The notes under the pieces are model-generated. The model had not been told where the DNA came from. It saw only the letters and a list, made by a program, of their open reading frames with translations, and did not search any database. The position numbers were made by a program, and so were the translations under genes. Positions 34,761 to 45,837 of a stretch of DNA of 64,000 nt are shown here, in pieces (position 1 is the stretch's first letter; each line of letters begins with the position of its first letter). Source of the DNA: Hsuehochloa calcarea (taxonomy: Eukaryota > Streptophyta > Magnoliopsida > Poales > Poaceae); assembly GCA_036346395.1 (NCBI GenBank), contig CM070602.1:19973098-20037097 (forward strand). The letters run 5' to 3'.

Positions 34761-35745
34761 TCTTTTGGACAAAATAGTATTTTAAGTTTCAACAGTTTTC
34801 ATAAAACACATTTGACAAAAAGTGTTTCGATAAATTAATTAATTGTATCACTAATAGGGGTTCTAGCTACTAACCACTAGTATCAAAGCTCTAGATGCTA
34901 AGGTTCAAAGGATAGAGCTTTAGCCGCCAGAATATCAACCCGAGAGTTCCAACTGCTCCTGGGTTCCCAAAATTCACTCTTTTGAAATTAAAACCAAAAT
35001 CTACCATGTGAAAATGCACCTTACCTATCCTTGACCGTGGGCATGGCTATTCAAATAGTTTTGCACTCTACAGAGGTTGTACAACTTGACCCACATGAGA
35101 TAATCAACTTATAATGTCATCTTCACACACTTCCAAAGGTGTGCGACTAAGTGATTATCACAAGGTCTTTACAATACTTTATCCTTACATTAGCCTGCCC
35201 GATGAGCTTAATCACAAATCATGGACGTCAATTACCATCAACCCGGAGCTCACCGTTGTGGGGGATAGCCTGCCCGGACATGGACGTAAGTTACCATCAC
35301 CTGGCGCAAGCCTCGACAGACATGGACTTCAATTACCATCGTCTGCACCACCCAAGTAACTCCTACCATCTACAGCCTGCAGGCTAAATGTCCGAACTTA
35401 GTAAATTATTCAATTAGGTCTTTCCCATTTAGGACATATGGTTGTACGGTGTTGCTCAGTTTGGATAGTCACAAGTGTCGGTCCTTAATAAGGTTTGGGC
35501 AACTTCCAACAAAACCCTAGTCTCGATCATTGAAATGAATCGATCCCGTGCATCCTTGCACCAACCTTAACAACCATGTCGCCCAAGTCCAAGCAGATTT
35601 TCACCATTTCATTTTAGTTTGAAAACCAACGACAATACCTATTGCCCTACATTTATCAAACTGATATGCATAAATGGTATTAACAGTTCCCACCCATAGG
35701 ATAAAAATGACCGATATAGTTTGTCTAAGCAGTTCTACCGTTTTA
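34761..35745. repeat. LTR-derived repeat related to 2630-3530
   Basis: GGGCATGGCTATTCAAATAG...TACAACTTGACCCACA at 35040-35095 parallels GGACGCGGCTATTCGAATAG...TACACTTTACCCACA at 2678-2735. It therefore belongs to the same or a sister gypsy LTR family. Boundaries not resolved; no coding content. Confidence 0.4.
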
Positions 35746-35749
35746 TATT

Positions 35750-36330
35750 AATCCATCAATAATGTATTTACATAATCCAAAGACAATGTATCTCTATAAT
35801 CCAACAACAGTATAATCCTGTAATCCAACAATGATATATTTCTATGATCCAACAATGATATATTTCTATGATCCAACAATGATATATTACAATAATCCAA
35901 CAAAGATATATTTTTATAATCCAACCAAGATATATTTCCATAATCCAACAATGGTATATCCCTATAATCTAATAAAGATATATCCCTATAATCCAACAAA
36001 GAGATATTCCTACAATCCAATAAAGATATAATCCAATTATCCAACAAAGACATATTTCTATAATCCAACAAAGATATAATACGATTATCCAACAAAGATA
36101 TAATTCTATAATCCAACAAAGATATATTTCTATAATTCAACAAAGATATATTTCTATAATCTGACCAAGATATAATCCGATTATCCAACAAAGATATATT
36201 CCTATAATCCAACAAATATATATTTCTATAATCCAACCAAGATATATTCTTACAATCCAACTAAGATATAATCCGATTACCCAACAAAGATATATTCCTA
36301 TAATCCAACAGAGATATATTGGCACCACCA
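35750..36330. repeat. 24-bp minisatellite (about 24 units)
   Basis: The unit is close to AATCCAACAAAGATATATTT plus CTAT, varying mainly between AAAG and ATG in the middle. Because 24 is a multiple of three, long frames stay open on both strands: 35748-36260 minus repeats (N)ISLLDYR, and 35831-36031 plus repeats (M/K)IYFYDPT. These are repeat artefacts rather than genes. Confidence 0.85.
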
Positions 36331-37883
36331 AGTTAAACTTTAGATTCATCCTCAACAATCTATAATCGACAAAGATTTCCTTCTTCACTGTATTGATCTA
36401 ATTCCGCACTATTGTATTCCTATTGTTCGACAATAATGTAATCATTACTGAGAATTTTATGTACTAGGGCGACAATGATTCAAGGGTAACAACATCAAAT
36501 GAAGACATTAACAAAGTTAGGATTACCTAACAACTTAGGATCAAATGAAGATGATCAAAAGAAGCTACCACTTTTGAAAAGAAAACTACTTGAAAGATGC
36601 AATCACATTCATAATCAAGGAATAACAGTAATGGGTAGCTAGCAAGGATAGCAAGGATCAACTTGACCACTGGAAGCAGCCACAAAAGATTTTTAGAAGA
36701 AGAGATGGAGAAGAAAACTCTTCGAGCTGGATTAAAAGAATTTTCAGGCAAAGCCAGTCTGACCGCTGGACACACGGCGGTTGGACCGGTGGGGCTGGCG
36801 GTCGGACCGCTGAGGGTGGTCGTTTTGATCGCTTAGCTTTGAATCTGACAAACAGTTTCAGAGCAAAAGAGAGAAAAGAGAGATTCGTTGTATTTTACTC
36901 CAAACTTTTACATAATCAACCAGATAAACACATTTGGAGTATTTGCAACTTATATAGTCCTTGAAAATCCAAATCATAAATAGTTTTTATAAATTAAGAT
37001 TTTGTTTTCGTAAATGAAACTTATTATCATGAAGTTTTTCAAAAACATGCAAAAATGAGCAAATGCTTGAATTTAAAGCAACCAATCCATGTATGAGTCA
37101 TAAATACCATTATGAACATATTCATGTGAAGAATTTTGGTTCATATTACAAAACTCACATAAGTGCTAGAAAGTGACCACTTAGGTCAAAAGAGTATTTA
37201 GGACGAATTTCGAAATTAAATAACTTTTACTAGGTTGGTCTTTTGGAAATCTTTTGAATACCAAAAATGTTTAGAATAACCAACTCTAGGATTTTTCTTT
37301 TAGCAAGATTTTCAAATTCCTTTTAGAATATATATTACACAAAAATCTAGTTTATGTCAAAAACAAGATACTATAATGTTGATTTTTGGCTAGAAATGCA
37401 TTTACCTCAAAATAGGTTTTTCTTGAAGCAAAACCTTTGGAAAATATTTGAAAAGCATTTGTATACATTTTGCAACTAGTTTTTCAAAGAATTACTAATA
37501 ATTATGAAATTTTTGACTTTTGGCTAAAAGGCTCAATTTTTTAAAAACAATACTAGCACTTAATTTATTTGGGCACACGTAGGGATGTGGTATACGTGAT
37601 CATAATTTAGCACTCCTCCTTAATGTGCCACAACCATCTTGCTCAAGATATTAATAATGAACATTATGAACATAGAGCAAGAACACCCATTTTAATATGA
37701 TTTTCATGAAATGCAACCTACACAAGGCATAAGGGGCTAGATACTTCAATGTAAGTACTTGTTACCGAAAGGGCATTGGTTTATGATATGAAGTAATCAT
37801 CCTTATGCTTGGCTCTAATTTTGCACATGGTGGAATCCACCTCTTCATGTAAGCCAAACCTCCAATGCCTCTCTAAGTACCTA
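36331..37883 (-). other. Non-coding remnant downstream of the minus-strand copia gag
   Basis: AT-rich DNA without a gene. 36755-36815 has three CGGTC-GGACCG-type boxes and may be LTR-derived. 37560-37880 continues the copia element past gag (a decayed continuation next to GTKMCFNT) without any recognisable protease, integrase or RT. Confidence 0.4.
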
Positions 37884-39270
37884 TTAAGTATTGAAACACA
37901 TTTTGGTACCCAATACTTGGTTGGATCCACGAATGTTAGTCACAATTGATTTGGACACCCAAATGGCCCTAGTAATAGTTTTATGTGAACTAACATTCCT
38001 AGCAAACACATTGTCATATTTATCCTTCTTAAGCAAATAATCATTATTATAAGTAATAGGCTTAGCAGTGATACCTTTGGGACATTGTTTACCAACATGT
38101 CCCTTTTCCCGGCAATTGTAGCAAGTTGGGCTTTTGCTTTCCCTATTTGTCTTTACTTCTTGCTTATTGCCGGCTTGCCTCTTCTTTGAATGTCTAGTCT
38201 TGACATCCATTTGATTAGGGCACACTGAGGCATAGTGGCCCTTTCCATTGAATCCATGACACTTGATATTTTTCTTCGTGTGTCTTGCATTGTGCCTTGT
38301 CTTGCTATTCTCCTTTTCCTTGGGAGTGTAGCCAACACCACTCTTATCTTGCAAGTATTTTTGCTTGTTCAATATTTCGTTGAGAGTGGCCTTCCCTTTA
38401 TAGCTTTTTGTCAAGTCATTTTCTAATTTAATGACTTGGGCCTTGAGCTCTTTGTTTTCCTCTACAATGTTAGTATCACAAGACATAGAGGAAATAGGAG
38501 CATCCAATTTTGAGCAACAAGGCACATCAATTAAATCCTCACAAGAGGTGGATACGCTAACCTTAGATGAAATGCAAGGGTTAGCAACTACACATGACAT
38601 TTCATCTAATAAATTGCATGTGATGCCTATATCCACCTTAGAGCTATTTAGCCTATTTAGGAGGAGAGTTTCATGTTCATCTTTTAAAACATCATAATTA
38701 TTTTGAAGTGAGATAAACTCTTTCTTCAAAACTTTGAATTTCATTTTCTCCTTCCTAAATATTCATTAAGCTCTTCTAGCAAATCCATCAACTCATCACA
38801 AGAAGCTCATCATCGTTTACCTCTTCATTAGCTTGAGTCATGAAGCAATGAGGTGATGTAGATGGAGTTGAGGAGTCCTCATTATTGTCGGAGTTGGAGA
38901 TTGAGCATTCTTCTCCCGGCGTGCATTCTTTTGTGCAATCATCGCTTGTAGTGGTGGACATTTCATAATTGTCTTGAATTTGTGTCCACATCTCATGAGC
39001 GATCTTGAGATTGCATACCTCATTGAAAATCTCTACACTCAAAGCACTAAATAAGGCATTAGTTGCTTGAGCGTCGAGATGTAAGCATTTCTCTTCCTCT
39101 AGTGTTGGAGCAATATGATCCAAAGGAGGAGAAAAGCCTACATCTACAATCCGCTATATTTTTAAGCTCATGGCCTTAAAATGATATATCATGCGGATTT
39201 TCCAATGAGTATAATTTGTGCAATCAAAAATAGGTTCTTTACCTAGGTGCACTATATCACTAGTCGCCAT
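37884..39270 (-). pseudogene. Copia gag with two zinc knuckles (second family), broken
   Basis: On the minus strand the start MATSDIVHLGKEPIFDCTNY lies at 39270, 45 bases inside the PBS, and meets a stop after AMSLKI. The next piece, 38788-39123, has gag sequence (CNLKIAHEMWTQIQDNYE) and an acidic Ser/Thr/Glu tail. 37884-38744 is coiled-coil-like and carries CHGFNGKGHYASVC (first Cys pair imperfect) and a perfect CYNCREKGHVGKQC knuckle. No pol follows, so this copy was also gag-only or lost pol. Confidence 0.7.
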
Positions 39271-39314
39271 CCTTTACTCTCTAGATGGTTAAGTCTAATA
39301 AATTGAGAGACCAA

Positions 39315-39326
39315 GCTCTGATACCA
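39315..39326 (-). other. PBS of the minus-strand copia element
   Basis: The minus strand reads TGGTATCAGAGC, two bases from the LTR end at 39329; it fixes the orientation. Confidence 0.85.
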
Positions 39327-40101
39327 CTTGTAAGATCGAGGTGGCCGATTAGAGGGGGGGTGAATAGGCGGTTTCAAATAACTTTCGGCTAAAACCAATT
39401 AATAATGTGGAAACTAATAACAAATTGGTTTTGCATAATTAAAACCTAAATCAACTAGGCTTCCCTAAGTGCACCAACAATATGAATACAATACAATGAA
39501 AGCAATCATACAAAGATGTATAATCAATTAAAGCATGTAATGTAAATTGCTCAAAGTAAAGCACAAGCACAAACCAAGATGACACAATTATGTTTTACCG
39601 TGGTGTTCGGAGACTTGCCGGTCTTCCCTAATCCACGTTGAGGTAAGCCCAACCACGTTGGACCGACTCCACTAATTAAGCTAACACCTCCGAGGTAAGT
39701 CCAACCACTTGGACCGGTTCCAACACGAACCAACACGTCGCTCCACTAGGGTTGCTCTTCCTCCACTCTGGAGATGGCGAGCATCAAACCCCTCACAACC
39801 ACATCGGGCCTTCTCACAAGCTTCTTGAGAATATCACTGGTCACGACGCCTCCACGCCGTCTAGGTGTCGGCAAACACCAAGAGAAACAAATCTCAACCT
39901 TCACTTGAACTAATCAAGTGTCAACGCTCAAGTGGATACACAATCCATTACCTAAGGCAACACATGCACTTAGGGTTTGCTCTCAAATCTCACCAAGTGC
40001 AACACATGCACAAAAGAGAGGAGAGGTTTGCTCTTAGCTCAAGGAATGAGTATGGAACTCAATAACAATCTTCAGCAACCATCCCCAACCGGCCAAGGTG
40101 A

Positions 40102-40110
40102 GTATTTATA
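40102..40110 (-). promoter_or_regulatory. TATA box of the copia LTR
   Basis: Plus GTATTTATA, minus TATAAATAC. The split LTR has the related TATAAACAC (plus GTGTTTATA) at 31847-31855. Confidence 0.5.
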
Positions 40111-40164
40111 GCCCACACTCAAAAACTAGCCGTTGGGGGAAAGATTCCCTCGAATCTGTGCAAG

Positions 40165-40515
40165 ACCAGTCTGACCGCCAACTAATGGTCGGTCGAACCG
40201 CCCATGCGCCAACGGCTATAAAACTAGCAGTTGGACCTACGGCCGGTCGGACCGCCAACTAATGGCCGGTCAGACCACCAAGGTTGACCGGTCCGACCGC
40301 CCGAGGAAAATCAGCACACTCCAAAATGATGCTTCTCTGGAATAAACGTACCGCGAGAACTCTGGTACTTCCGCACTCCGGTAGTACCATTTTCTCAATG
40401 GCGGAACTACCGCACAGAGAATCAACTCAAGATGAAATTGGTCAGACCGACAACAGCACAGCGGTCTGACCGATATGCCACCGGTCAAACCGGTTACCAC
40501 TGGCGGTCAGATTAC
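40165..40515. promoter_or_regulatory. Cluster of CGGTNNNACCG-type palindromic boxes in LTR U3
   Basis: About ten perfect or near copies, including CGGTCGGACCG (40242 area), CGGTCCGACCG (40290 area), CGGTAGTACCA (40379), CGGTCTGACCG (40461 area) and CGGTCAAACCG (40482 area). They lie 60-400 bp upstream of the TATA box. Role inferred from position only. Confidence 0.4.
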
Positions 40516-41192
40516 GAGACCACAGAGGCCAAACACATTGGCTTCGCTCAAATGGCAAAACACATTCGCCAATTTGAGTGCAATTCCCACAAAGAATATA
40601 TGTGATATTCTCAACAAGTTGCAAAACACATTTGCCAACCTTTAGAATACTCACCACAAGGAATAAGGTACATGGACTTACACCATTTGCAAACTTAAGT
40701 CACATGCTACAAGAAATCAAACATGAGCATCAACTATTTGCAAAACATATTCGCAAATAACAGCATCATGCCACAAGGCTAAGGTGCATGGACTTTAACC
40801 ATTTGTAAAACACATTTGCAAACTATAGTCCCATGCTACAAAGATTAAATGCATGAGCATCAACTATTTGCAAAACACATTCTCAAATAATAGCTCCATG
40901 CATAGATGAGCTAGAGCAAACACAATGAGCTATCAACACATGACTAACTCATGCTACTAGTCAAGACCCCTCTTTATAGTACGGCAACCTATACTAGCAA
41001 TCCGGTCTTCCAACCAAACTCCAAGACCGGTAAAAGACTAGGAACACATCCTTAACCCTAGCTAGTCATACCTTTGCCTTGCATCTACTTGAAGCTTGAT
41101 GATGCATATCAACACTTCAAGTCCGGGTCCTTGACTTTGATAATCATCAACACATGATGATCTCCTTTTTCTTCAAGTTCTTCTCTTGAATA

Positions 41193-41431
41193 TGCATCAA
41201 CTCATGATGCATTCTTCACTCGACCTCCATCAACACATGATGAGTCTTCTCTTGAGTTGATGTGCATCAACACATGATGCATCATTTACTTCAAGTCTTG
41301 ACATGCATCAACGCATGATGCATCCGTCATTAGATCTTCATGAAGACATGATGGGTCTTCTCTTTGAACATTATCAACACACGATGATTCCCATTTCTTC
41401 AAGCTCTTCATATGCATCAACACATGATGCA
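41193..41431. repeat. Four 19-bp dyad repeats TGCATCAACNCATGATGCA
   Basis: Copies at 41193-41211, 41263-41281, 41304-41322 and 41413-41431, plus partial forms from 41060 to 41480. Each has 7-bp arms TGCATCA/TGATGCA, so it can bind a dimeric factor or fold. Confidence 0.7.
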
Positions 41432-41671
41432 TTCTTTACTTGAATCTTGACTTGATGATCAACTCATGATCATCCCAAGTCTTCATCACCCTAGAACATA
41501 ACATATTTATCCAACTCATGGAAAATGTTAGTTCCATACTATGATTATCATTAATTACCACATCATACCATTAACTCATAATGGTGGGGCAAGATATTTC
41601 AATCTTTCCCTCTTTGGTAATTGATGATAACCACTTTAATTGCACATAAATTAAATTTAGATAATGTAACA

Positions 41672-41871
41672 GAACATGAGTATATATTAACTAAACAGTT
41701 ATATATACTCAAACATGAATATATATTAACTACACAAGTTATATACTCTCAAACATGAGTATTCGAGAACTACACAAGTTCTACATACTCAAAACATGAG
41801 TATACAAGAACTACACAAGTTCTATATACTCAAAACATGAATATACAAAAACTACACAAGTTTTGTATACT
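41672..41871. repeat. Five tandem ~40-bp units, each a hairpin with co-varying arms
   Basis: Units start near 41675, 41714, 41754, 41795 and 41836 with CATGAGTAT or CATGAATAT. Stems such as GAGTATATATTAACT with AGTTATATATACTC are separated by AAAC or ACACA loops. Located on the far side of the copia LTR, in probable 3' untranslated sequence. The surrounding 41596-42156 shows no gene. Confidence 0.75.
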
Positions 41872-42148
41872 CAACCGGATATGTTTCAAAGTAAAGATCC
41901 TAAATGTATGTGGAAAACGGAATATGGATCAATACTAATGAAACCACGAAATATAGAATGAACTTCCCCTAAATGTGTGTATACACGAATGTGTAAATAG
42001 AAACATATGCACATATTCAAGTTATATTTATGGTGGAGTTCAACCTATATTTTGGATATGAGGAATGCAACATTATATAAGAGTGAGTCGAATGCATACC
42101 TCGTTGAATTTCACCTTTATATCCAAATGAGACTACACACTAGATATA

Positions 42149-42156
42149 GCAATAGA
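42149..42156. other. 8-bp TSD GCAATAGA (left) of the hAT element; right copy 43499-43506
   Basis: Perfect 8-bp direct repeats directly flank the terminal inverted repeats; 8 bp is the hAT superfamily signature. Confidence 0.85.
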
Positions 42157-43498
42157 CTAGGATGCACAGACATGGACACGCGTGTCGGACACGACACGTA
42201 TCGGATACGAGATTCACCATTTTCTAAAAAATGGCAACACGGGGACACGATATAATAATAATAATAATAATAATAATATATGCATATGTATTATTGAATT
42301 CTTTTCTACGAGTTTATCAAACAGAAAATTTAAAATGTTAGGAATATGTACCTCAAAGATGATCCTAGCCTTAGTTCCTAGTCTTTTCAGTTCTTCATAA
42401 AGCATAACATCATATTAATACAACTACAAGAAATTCAAAATTCCTTTAACCTGTGAATAGAAAAAACTTGATTAGTAAACAAGTCAGCAAGTCAGCAACA
42501 AGCAACAACAAAGTCTAACAGACTAATTGCAGTACAGCAAGTCAACAAAGTCTAACAGACTAACAACAGTACAACAAGTCAGCAACTACAAGTGACCAAG
42601 GTGGCCGGCTCGGCACTAACAGCAGTAGCAAGTCAACAAAGTCTAACAGACTAACAACAGTACAACAAGTCAGCAACTACAAGTGACCAAGGTGGCCGGC
42701 GGCCAAAGGCCGGGCCGGCCATAGGAGGTGCGGGCCGGTAGGGTGCGAGAGAGCAGGGCCGAGCCGGGGAACCAGGACACAGAGCCGAGGAGGCGCACGG
42801 CGTTGGGCCAAGGTCAAAGGCGGGAGCGAGCGGCGAGCGAAGGCGGCAAGAGTCGCGTGGAGCGGCGGCGAAAGCAGAGCGCGGCGAGCCGGGCGAGGGA
42901 AGGGCGCGGCCGACGAGCCGAGAGGAGGCGGCAGCAGCCAGACTCAGCGGCGGTGGCGGACCAGCAGCTACAAGCGGCGGTGGCGGACCAGCAGCTACAA
43001 GCGGCGGCGCCGGGAAGAAGGCGCCAGGAGGAGGGGCGCCGCGAGCCCATGGCACAAGCACCGACCGGAGCAAGAGGAACCGTGGAGAACCGTCGGCGCA
43101 GGGAAAGGAGCCGGTGGTGGCAGCACTGGAGGAAGGTAGAAGGGGAAGAAGCAAACCAGGCAAAGGAGCCGGCGGTGTCGGGATCCGTTGGTGGCCGTCG
43201 GGAGCCGCCGGATCTGGCGATGGCGAAGGCGCAGCAGGGGCAGGTGGCGCTGCAGGCGGCGTGAAGATGTGCCCCGGACTTTGCTCGGGTCAGGTAGCAG
43301 GGTAGGTTAACCGGTGAATGGTTGGGCCGAATTGAATGGCTGGTTCGTTTTGGGCCTAGTTGAGTGGGCCAAGTGTCCGATACGTGTCGTATATGTGTCC
43401 GATACGTATCAGTTTTTGTTTTTGTTTTTTTTCGCGGTTGCAATTTTTGACACGCCGAGGATACGTTTCCGAGCCGTGTCCGTGTCCGTGCTTCCGAG
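42157..43498. mobile_element. Non-autonomous hAT-type DNA transposon (1342 bp)
   Basis: The left TIR CTAGGATGCACAGACATGGA.. (42157-42180) pairs with the right end (43475-43498); 20 of 24 positions match. The subterminal regions carry repeated GACACG and CGTATCGGACAC words in inverted orientation, as expected for transposase-binding arrays. The interior holds an (AAT)n run near 42251, a 91-bp tandem duplication (42540-42700) and a very GC-rich block (42690-43270). That block has a 178-codon open frame on one strand and long frames on the other. No transposase is recognisable, so it would need one in trans. The GC-rich cargo could be captured gene or promoter DNA (inference). Confidence 0.75.
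42540..42700. repeat. 91-bp tandem duplication inside the hAT element
   Basis: AGTCAACAAAGTCTAACAGA starts both copies (42540 and 42631), each reaching AAGGTGGCCGGC. The copies are almost identical, so the duplication is recent. Confidence 0.8.
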
Positions 43499-43506
43499 GC
43501 AATAGA

Positions 43507-44769
43507 AATGTTAGTCTCACAATTAGATTTGTCATTAATCACCAAAAACTCCATTCACTCATAATGGCGGGTCTAGATCCTTCAACGGGGCGGCGGCGCT
43601 CCGGCTGCAACCGGCGAGGGCGGAGGTGAGCATGGGGTGCGGGCCGGAGAAGGTGGAGGAGGGGTCGGGGTGGCTGGAGGGAGGCCGAGGCGGTGGGGCG
43701 ATGATGGCCGTCGGCAAGAAAAGGGCGGCGGCGGTCCACGATGAATAATCGGCCGAGAGGAGGTGGGGGAAGGGTGGAGGAGGACCGGGAACGCGTGGTG
43801 ACACGGTCCTCTTGGCGTAAGACTCACCAGAAAAGAAGTCCGGCGATAAGGGACTTTCGGCCGGGGTTAGGAAAGAAGCGGCTTCGGTGAGCTCCTGTAG
43901 GCAACCGGGGGGTGACGTGATGCGCGGGGGCGACGGGTGCAACTAGCGTGACATTGATGGCGCTGGCAGGCGTGTGGCGCTGCAGGATGTGCAGCACGGC
44001 GGTCGGCACTGGCTCAAGCGCGGGTGACATGCGCGACAAAGGGAGGTGGCGCGGGCCGAGGGGAGGGAGTTGGCGCTAGTGCGGTGGAAGGCACGGCTCT
44101 GGATAGAGACAGGGCAGGGAGCCAGAAAAAAGGAAGAAAAGAAAGGAAAAAGAAAGAAAGAGAGGAAAAAGGAGAAAGGAAAAAGGGGAAAAGAAAAGAA
44201 AAAGGGTTTTAGGACCAAGGATAAAAATGAAATGAAATTTAGAGATTACATTTCAGAGAAAATTCAAATAGAGTTTTGAATTTGAATTTTTGTCTGAGGT
44301 TGAATTGAGAGAAGAGATGAATTCAAATTGAGAATTTGAATTCAAATTTGGCCGAGAAAAGAATTGATTTTGGAACAAAGATTTGAATGAAGAGTTAGAA
44401 TTTGGATTTTGATTTGGGGGTTGAAATGATATTCAGGATTTGATTTGAAATTCATGTAAGCAAGAATTCCAAATTAAAAGCCAACACATTGAAATAATTA
44501 ATTTAAAATTAAATCTTACAACAAAGAAAAGGAATTGTGGAAAAGTAATAAAATAAATAGAATTCCAAATAATAACAAAGGAACTTGGAACACTTGGAAA
44601 TTTAGATAAACAAATAAACCAAATTTTGAATTTAATTTAAGTTTGATTTATTCATATTAAATTGGTTTATTTTTTGAAATTTCAAATTAAGATTTAACAA
44701 ATCAAGAAAATCTAAATGATTATTTTTATTTTAAAATTTTCAAAAAGACGAAACAAATGGGATGTTACA
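43507..44769 (-). mobile_element. Gypsy-type LTR fragment
   Basis: On the minus strand it begins TGTAACATCCCATTTGTTTC at 44769, like the LTR starting at 10763. The start-proximal part is AATTTGAATTT-rich and the distal part is GC-rich. Its other end is not clear; 43507-43567 still resembles copia 3' sequence (GTCATTAATCACC). ORFs here are compositional. Confidence 0.5.
44113..44212 (+). repeat. 100-bp polypurine stretch
   Basis: Nearly uninterrupted A/G with AAGAAAGAAAGAGAGG-type words within the LTR; low-complexity DNA that could form intramolecular triplex. Confidence 0.7.
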
Positions 44770-45837
44770 TACTAGTACTGGGAGATATTGCTAGTGATTC
44801 TGTCGCTTCGATTTTATAGCTCGATGATGATTACTGTCCAATACTGAAATTGATTTGATAAGCTTGTTTAGACTTGAGCTTTAATTGGAATGCTTACTAC
44901 TGTCAATTGATCATCAGCTTTTAGTCTGTTACTTTTGGTTGTTTAGTTGATTTTGAACCTACTGGTATGTGATCTCTAGATATACAATATTATGTAGCTT
45001 GCTCTATTGTTAGCAAAAAGGTTTCTTCGCCCAACTTGAGGATTTGTGATCCTTTTCACTGTGAATTAATCGAGTTTGTTGGCAGAACTAGAGTGTTGTT
45101 TTGTGATCACTTTGCATTGGGGATCTTCTGTGAGCCGAAAGTTTAAACTGTTGCTTATTGTGTATATGATCAACTTTTGACAGATTAGTACATCATTATT
45201 TAGAGCTCAAAGTTTGAATTTTGATTGTCATATTCAATTAGTGAAGAGTATAGACATTAGTGTTGCAAAGGTCAAGATTATATATCGTGCAACATGACAT
45301 TTGAGAGCAATAATCAAATTATTAAATCTGAGCATTATGTTGATTTTAATTGTCCTTTCGTTCTATGTTATGAGCATATTATCCTGTTTAAATGACTTGG
45401 AGAATTTACATGGGTATATGTTAATTTTGTCATTTAAATGCTGCTGGAATTATGCTTTAATTATTGTTAATTATGATGGAATTAATTCTGAATGTTTGCT
45501 AAAACCACTATTTTTACAACAATAATTTTTCCTTACTAATGTATCACATATTAGATTTTTTATGTTCACTTTTAAGCCATAGCGCCGTGCGTGCCCCTGA
45601 TTAGTAATGTTACAAGGAAAGCTGCATTTCTAAGGGTATTCATAAACTCCCTATTAACTCTAAACTAGCTTCCAATCAAAATGCAGTAGTACTAATGATA
45701 TTGGTAGTTGACATCACAAAGCTCTTATTTACAAACCTAGATGCATTTACTATTAAGGCCATCTCACTGCAACATAGAAACAACCAAGGCCCAAGCCATA
45801 TGCAGGACCAAGAATCTCGCTCTTAAAATCAGGTACT
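44770..45837. other. AT-rich low-copy segment, intron-like
   Basis: About 1.07 kb of AT-rich sequence with no retroelement similarity in this window and no ORF above 75 codons. TTTTGGTTGTTTAG- and TTGACAG-like words look like plant intron sequence. It may be original host DNA. Confidence 0.3.

Larger units (their letters stand above)
39329..41595 (-). repeat. LTR of the minus-strand copia element (right end approximate)
   Basis: Homologous to the split LTR 10916-11495/31740-32440. TATA box at 40102-40110. U3 upstream of it holds a dense cluster of CGGTNNNACCG-type boxes (40165-40515) and four 19-bp dyads (41193-41431). Past about 41595 the minus strand shows AAAGAGGGAAAGATTGAAA, a PPT-like tract, so this LTR may have internal sequence on both sides. 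Confidence 0.6.

Noticed and set aside
35748..36260. 170-codon minus ORF of ISLLDYR repeats
   Set aside because: Product of a 24-bp minisatellite; frames are open on both strands because the unit is a multiple of three.
42728..43264. 178-codon plus-strand ORF in the hAT interior, with long frames on the other strand
   Set aside because: Very GC-rich, Arg/Ala/Gly-rich and open on several frames; no domain recognised, so not called as a gene.
41537..44774. TACTA at 41537 and 44770 as a TSD for one long LTR spanning the hAT element
   Set aside because: A 5-bp match is likely by chance and 41542-42156 looks like copia rather than gypsy LTR sequence.
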